This document shows, in pieces, positions 5,721 through 8,542 of a stretch of 8,542 nt of DNA. This DNA comes from Actinomycetota bacterium (GTDB lineage Bacteria > Actinomycetota > Acidimicrobiia > Spongiisociales > UBA5794). Under the pieces are notes generated by a model. The model ran no database searches and was not told the DNA's origin. It saw only the letters and a program-made list of their open reading frames with translations. Numbering within the stretch: position 1 is the first letter of the stretch; each line of letters begins with the position of its first letter. The DNA is taken from the NCBI GenBank assembly GCA_003648875.1, contig QMQC01000058.1:1-8542 (forward strand), in the 5' to 3' direction. Both the position numbers and the translations under genes were made by a program.

Positions 5721-7481
5721 ATGCAATACCAAGCGCTCTATCGCAAGTATCGACCCCAACACTTCGACGAAGTAATCGGTCAGGACCATGTCGTGGAGAC
5801 ACTCGCTCGCGAGGTCGTCGAGGACAAGGTCGCCCATGCATACCTCTTCACCGGCCCGCGCGGCACAGGCAAGACCACATCCGCGCGGTTGCTTGCAAAG
5901 TCTATCAATTGCCCCAACAGAGCTGACGACGGTGAGCCATGCAACGAATGCACATCCTGTGAGGGAATCGCCGGCGGGTCATCCATCGACGTGATCGAGC
6001 TCGATGCGGCGTCTCACAACAAGGTCGAAGACATCCGTGAGATCCGTGTCAACGTCGGCACCGTTGCCGCAGCCCCTGGCGCACGCCGTGTCTACATCCT
6101 TGACGAGGCCCACATGCTGTCCAGGGCTGCGAGCAATGCACTTCTCAAGACGCTTGAGGAACCGCCCGAGCATGTCGTGTTCGTGCTCGCAACAACGGAG
6201 CCATACAAGCTTCTGGACACGATCCGATCCCGCACACAGCGATTCGACTTCCATCCTGTCGCGTCGGAGACACTGATCGCATATCTGGCAACGATCGCCG
6301 ATCGAGAGAGCTTCGGATACGACCATGAGGCGCTAGGAGCGGTGACGAGCCATGCTGGGGGTTCTGTACGCGATGCCTTGAGTTTGCTCGAGCAGGTCGC
6401 AGCCCTCGGTGGCGGTGAGGTCACAAGTACAGGAGTATCGAGGGCACTGGGGATCGCCCAGGCCGATAGCTACGGAAGACTGCTCGACATCGTTGCAGCC
6501 GGGGACGCCGCGGGAGGAATCGCCCTCATTGCTGAGCTTGCGTCCCAGGGAGCGGACCTTCGTCGTTTCGTTGGGGACGCAATCGCATATCTCCGAGGTG
6601 TCTTCCTTGTCCAGTATGCGGAGAACATCGACGAGGTAGTCGACGCACCGAACGAGACAATCGAGGATTGGCGCAAACGGGCTACCGCGATCTCGAGCAG
6701 CGAGGTCCTCAGGGCGATCGACGAACTTTCCGACGCGCTACTGCAACTCCGTCATGGTCGCGAGGAGCGTCTCGTGGTTGAACTTGCCGTTCTCAGGCTG
6801 ACCCGACCCGCAACGGTTCCCGACCTCGAGGGCGTGACGGTGCGACTGGACAGAGCTGAGAGACAGATACGGGCGCTCGAACGAGGCAAGCCACCGTCGG
6901 CCGTCGCTCATCAGCCGTCGGACACGGACCGCGATGACGACGCGAGTCTTCCGCCGGAGCGTCCATTCGCGAGCGCGACAGACAACGAGCCAAGGGCGAA
7001 CGAGTCTGAACGAACTGCTGACCGTCAACCGTCAACCGTGAACCGTGAACCGAAGTCCGACGACGCAGACGCAGACGGTTCACTGGATTTCGCCGACTTT
7101 GAAAGGGTATGGCCCGCCATCGTTGCCCAGATCCGTCAGGACCTGGGACCGCGGCGGCATGCGCTCCTCAAGGAAGCTTCCCCTGCCGCCCTGGACAACG
7201 GAACGGTGATCTTCGAGGTTGCCTCCCACATGCACTTCCACCTCGAGCAGCTGAAGACCGACGCTGGCATAACAGATGCCATCGGAAAGGCGGCAAAGGA
7301 TCATCTTGGTCATCCGGTGTCTGTGGCATTCCGCTCGGCGGACGACCGAGACGAGCCCAAGGCGAGCCTGCAGGAACCCGTCCCTGACAAGGAAGACCTC
7401 ATCGAAGCGGAGGACGATGGCTCGTCTGATGCGCTCAGCAACGTGCTTGACGTCCTTGGCGGCGAGATCGTTGGCGATTAG
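5721..7481 (+). CDS. dnaX: DNA polymerase III gamma/tau subunit (clamp loader)
   Basis: This 586-residue protein contains all DnaX domains. The AAA+ module has Walker A GPRGTGKT (45-52), a zinc-binding cysteine set (Cys64, Cys74, Cys77, Cys80), Walker B ILDEAH (126-131), and an arginine-finger motif SRTQRF (169-174) with Thr replacing the Cys of the E. coli SRC motif. The sensor 2 region GGSVRDAL (213-220) and the oligomerisation domain III (to about 370) follow. Residues about 391-453 are a charged, low-complexity linker carrying heptamer DNA repeats. A conserved tau-type C-terminal domain (FERVWPAIVAQIRQDLG onward, about 460-540) and an acidic tail complete the protein. It loads the sliding clamp and couples polymerase at the fork. 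No A-rich slippery site like the E. coli frameshift signal is seen. The ATG at 5721 gives the canonical MQYQALYRKYRPQ start and appears leaderless. The gene is divergent from ybaB-recR, which elsewhere commonly follow dnaX. Confidence 0.97.
   Translation: MQYQALYRKYRPQHFDEVIGQDHVVETLAREVVEDKVAHAYLFTGPRGTGKTTSARLLAKSINCPNRADDGEPCNECTSCEGIAGGSSIDVIELDAASHNKVEDIREIRVNVGTVAAAPGARRVYILDEAHMLSRAASNALLKTLEEPPEHVVFVLATTEPYKLLDTIRSRTQRFDFHPVASETLIAYLATIADRESFGYDHEALGAVTSHAGGSVRDALSLLEQVAALGGGEVTSTGVSRALGIAQADSYGRLLDIVAAGDAAGGIALIAELASQGADLRRFVGDAIAYLRGVFLVQYAENIDEVVDAPNETIEDWRKRATAISSSEVLRAIDELSDALLQLRHGREERLVVELAVLRLTRPATVPDLEGVTVRLDRAERQIRALERGKPPSAVAHQPSDTDRDDDASLPPERPFASATDNEPRANESERTADRQPSTVNREPKSDDADADGSLDFADFERVWPAIVAQIRQDLGPRRHALLKEASPAALDNGTVIFEVASHMHFHLEQLKTDAGITDAIGKAAKDHLGHPVSVAFRSADDRDEPKASLQEPVPDKEDLIEAEDDGSSDALSNVLDVLGGEIVGD
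6893..6920 (+). repeat. Heptamer-phased repeat in dnaX linker (first cluster)
   Basis: ACCGTCG (6893-6899), GCCGTCG (6900-6906), an intervening CTCATCA, and GCCGTCG (6914-6920) are all in the same 7-nt register. They encode the start of the DnaX linker (around PPSAVAHQPS). The cluster is short and degenerate, so chance is possible, but the 7-nt phase matches the cleaner array 100 nt downstream. Confidence 0.4.
7021..7052 (+). repeat. Tandem heptamer array in dnaX linker
   Basis: There are four perfect-length 7-nt units, ACCGTCA twice then ACCGTGA twice, followed by a partial ACCG. They encode DRQPSTVNREP (residues 434-444) of DnaX. As 7 is not a multiple of 3, each unit is read in a different frame. 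One unit more would end the protein at a TGA at 7100-7102 (current coordinates); one unit fewer would end it at a TGA at 7207-7209. Either would remove the tau C-terminal domain but keep the ATPase domains. Confidence 0.9.
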
Positions 7482-7484
7482 GCG

Positions 7485-8033
7485 ATGCGGCTCGGAATCG
7501 ATCTCGATGGAGTAGTCGCGAACTTCAACGCTGGCTGGATGCGTCGCTACAACGACGAATACGGTACGGATCTCAAGCCTGAAATGGTTCATTCCTGGGA
7601 TGCCTTTGTCCCCCTCACCAGGTTCGATACGAATGCCGAGTTCTGGGAGTGGGCACAGAATGCCGGTGGGCGCGGCCTGTTCCGTGACCTGCCTCTCTAT
7701 CCAGATGCACTCGAAAGTCTCACCAGATTGAGTGGCGCCCACAAGATCGTGATCATCACCACCAAGCCGCGTTGGGCGACTGCTGAGACCTTCGCGTGGA
7801 TCGCGGACAATGAGATTCCCACTCGGGAGGTGCACATCACGAGACGCAAGTGGGAGGTGGACTGCGACGTATACCTCGACGACGGCCCACACAATCTCGA
7901 TTCGCTCGTCCTCGAGAGACCCGACCGAACGGTTTGCCGTTTCATCAGGCCATGGAACGAGCCGGTCCCGGGTGCGATCGATGTGGACTCGTGGGACATC
8001 TTCGAAACTCTCGTGAACGGGCGTTTCAGCTGA
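7485..8033 (+). CDS. HAD-family 5'(3')-deoxyribonucleotidase-like phosphatase (NT5C type)
   Basis: This 182-residue protein has all HAD motifs in order. Motif I is DLDGVVANF (nucleophile Asp6, acid/base Asp8). Motif II lies in IITTKPRW (Thr92/Thr93). A motif III Lys122 lies in RRKWEV, and motif IV is YLDDGPHN (Asp132, Asp133). The segment after motif I, with aromatic residues (FNAGWMRRYNDEYG, then HSWDAF), is the small cap typical of the NT5C deoxyribonucleotidase family (PF06941), which dephosphorylates dNMPs. The substrate here is inferred. The ATG at 7485 follows the dnaX stop by 3 nt, so the two are probably co-transcribed and a role in nucleotide pool control beside the replisome gene is plausible. 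No signal peptide is seen. Other HAD phosphatases acting on small phosphorylated molecules cannot be excluded. Confidence 0.8.
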   Translation: MRLGIDLDGVVANFNAGWMRRYNDEYGTDLKPEMVHSWDAFVPLTRFDTNAEFWEWAQNAGGRGLFRDLPLYPDALESLTRLSGAHKIVIITTKPRWATAETFAWIADNEIPTREVHITRRKWEVDCDVYLDDGPHNLDSLVLERPDRTVCRFIRPWNEPVPGAIDVDSWDIFETLVNGRFS

Positions 8034-8105
8034 GCTAAGGCCCCGCGACATCGCTAATGTGAACCTGTAAGGGGCCGCGCTGGCCTAGACAAGGGAGATC
8101 AAGCA
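8034..8105 (+). promoter_or_regulatory. Intergenic region with inverted repeat, possible promoter and RBS for the lipoprotein gene
   Basis: This 72-nt gap holds the inverted repeat GGCCCC (8039-8044) and GGGGCC (8071-8076). Inside the loop is a small stem, ACAT (8048-8051) with ATGT (8057-8060). TAATGT (8055-8060) fits a -10 box and would start transcription near 8067. AAGGGAG at 8091-8097 is a good ribosome binding site, 8 nt before the ATG at 8106. No T-run follows the G/C stem, so it is not a standard terminator. It may be an operator, a leader structure, or a weak end for the dnaX transcript. Confidence 0.4.
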
Positions 8106-8542
8106 ATGAAGAAACGAAGTCTCATCATTCTTTTGATTGCGTTTGCGATGATCGTCGCTGCGTGTTCGAGTGATACTGAAGACACGACGACCACGGCCGC
8201 GGCTGCTCCAGAGACGACGACCACGGTGGCACCCACGACGACGGCTGCTCCGGAGACGACAACCACCACCGAAGCAGGTCCAGAGATCGGGTCGGCTGAC
8301 CTCCCGATCCAGGTTCTCTTCGTACCGTCCGTCAGTGCAGAAGAAATCATCGCCGGTGGCGAGATTCTCAAAGGTGTACTCGAAGAAGCGACGGGCCTCG
8401 TCTTCGAGGTGAGTGTGCCGACGTCGTATGCCGCAACCATCAGCGAAATGTGCGCATCGACGGAGAACACCATCGGATTCATCCCCGCGACGGCCTATGT
8501 GCTTGGCAACGACCTTTGCGGTCTCGAGGTTGCCATGAAGTC
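8106..8542 (+). CDS. PhnD-like phosphate/phosphonate ABC transporter substrate-binding lipoprotein (3' end outside window)
   Basis: 145 codons are visible before the window ends. The protein starts with a lipoprotein signal peptide: a KKR n-region, a hydrophobic stretch, and the lipobox VAAC with Cys20 as the lipidation site, so it is anchored outside the membrane. Residues about 24-59 are a Thr/Ala/Pro-rich spacer (PETTTT repeats), common in actinobacterial lipoproteins. The mature domain begins at about 62 with LPIQVLFVPSVSAEEI, then GGEILKGVLEEATGLVFEV, SVPTSYAATI and GFIPATAYVLGNDLCGLEVA. This is the first lobe of the PhnD/PF12974 family, which binds phosphate, phosphite or phosphonates. 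The ligand cannot be set from this half; permease and ATPase genes would be expected downstream. The start is supported by AAGGGAG 8 nt upstream. Confidence 0.85.
   Translation, partial: MKKRSLIILLIAFAMIVAACSSDTEDTTTTAAAAPETTTTVAPTTTAAPETTTTTEAGPEIGSADLPIQVLFVPSVSAEEIIAGGEILKGVLEEATGLVFEVSVPTSYAATISEMCASTENTIGFIPATAYVLGNDLCGLEVAMK
8201..8266 (+). repeat. Direct repeat coding the Thr-rich spacer of the lipoprotein
   Basis: Two 24-nt copies, starting GGCTGCTCC (8201-8224 and 8243-8266), differ at two positions and are spaced by 42 nt, a multiple of three. Each encodes an AAPETTTT-type segment. In-frame expansion or loss would change only the spacer length between lipid anchor and binding domain. 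Confidence 0.75.

Noticed and set aside
5189..5926. A 245-codon plus-strand frame across recR, ybaB and the dnaX start
   Set aside because: It is antisense to two clear genes and out of frame with dnaX; the translation is low-complexity, rich in Arg, Ser and His, with no domain pattern.
6880..7080. Programmed ribosomal frameshift in dnaX as in E. coli
   Set aside because: No A-rich slippery heptamer is present in or near the linker.
7080..8051. A 323-codon open frame on the minus strand, antisense to the dnaX end and the nucleotidase gene
   Set aside because: It lies opposite two genes with complete, recognisable motifs, its translation matches no family I know, and long antisense frames are common in GC-rich genes.
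8099..8482. A 127-codon minus-strand frame with a Val/Ala-rich stretch resembling a membrane segment
   Set aside because: The stretch is the complement of the Thr-rich spacer codons of the lipoprotein gene, which has a signal peptide, lipobox and ribosome binding site.

Overview
The window reads as a gene-dense piece of an actinobacterial chromosome. The base composition is moderately GC-rich. There is a small acyl-CoA carboxylase epsilon-like gene, a class II fructose bisphosphatase, a methylmalonyl-CoA epimerase next to a thiolase (as in mycobacteria and streptomycetes), several apparently leaderless starts, and a lipoprotein with a Thr-rich linker. An Acidimicrobiia-like lineage is my best guess; this is inference, because no rRNA or other decisive marker is present.

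Layout. Positions 1-660 (+) hold the 3' end of a sensor histidine kinase. Positions 678-3544 (+) form a metabolic cluster: methylmalonyl-CoA epimerase, a 75-residue acyl-CoA carboxylase epsilon-like subunit overlapping it by 8 nt, acetyl-CoA acetyltransferase, then glpX one base after the thiolase stop. Positions 5599-3580 (-) form a tightly coupled operon, ybaB-recR-glycosyltransferase, in which each stop overlaps the next start by one base (TGATG). The glycosyltransferase has the N-terminal signature of the tRNA-queuosine mannosyltransferase (QTMAN/GTDC1, formerly DUF3524) family. Positions 5721-8033 (+) hold dnaX, divergent from ybaB-recR, followed 3 nt later by a HAD-family 5'(3')-deoxyribonucleotidase-like gene. 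At 8106 a lipoprotein of the PhnD-like phosphate/phosphonate substrate-binding family begins and runs off the window.

How the genes work together. The first cluster fits propionyl-CoA/methylmalonyl-CoA and acetoacetyl-CoA metabolism, with glpX supplying gluconeogenesis. The central genes serve replication and recombination (DnaX clamp loader, YbaB nucleoid protein, RecR gap repair), plus a probable tRNA-modifying enzyme.

The most unexpected structure is a degenerate 7-nt tandem repeat family, visible at three places: the convergent glpX/glycosyltransferase junction, the dnaX promoter, and inside the dnaX linker. In the dnaX linker, loss or gain of one unit would truncate DnaX to a gamma-like product. 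I see no CRISPR, tRNA, rRNA, insertion sequence or phage gene. No gene-free stretch exceeds about 125 bases.
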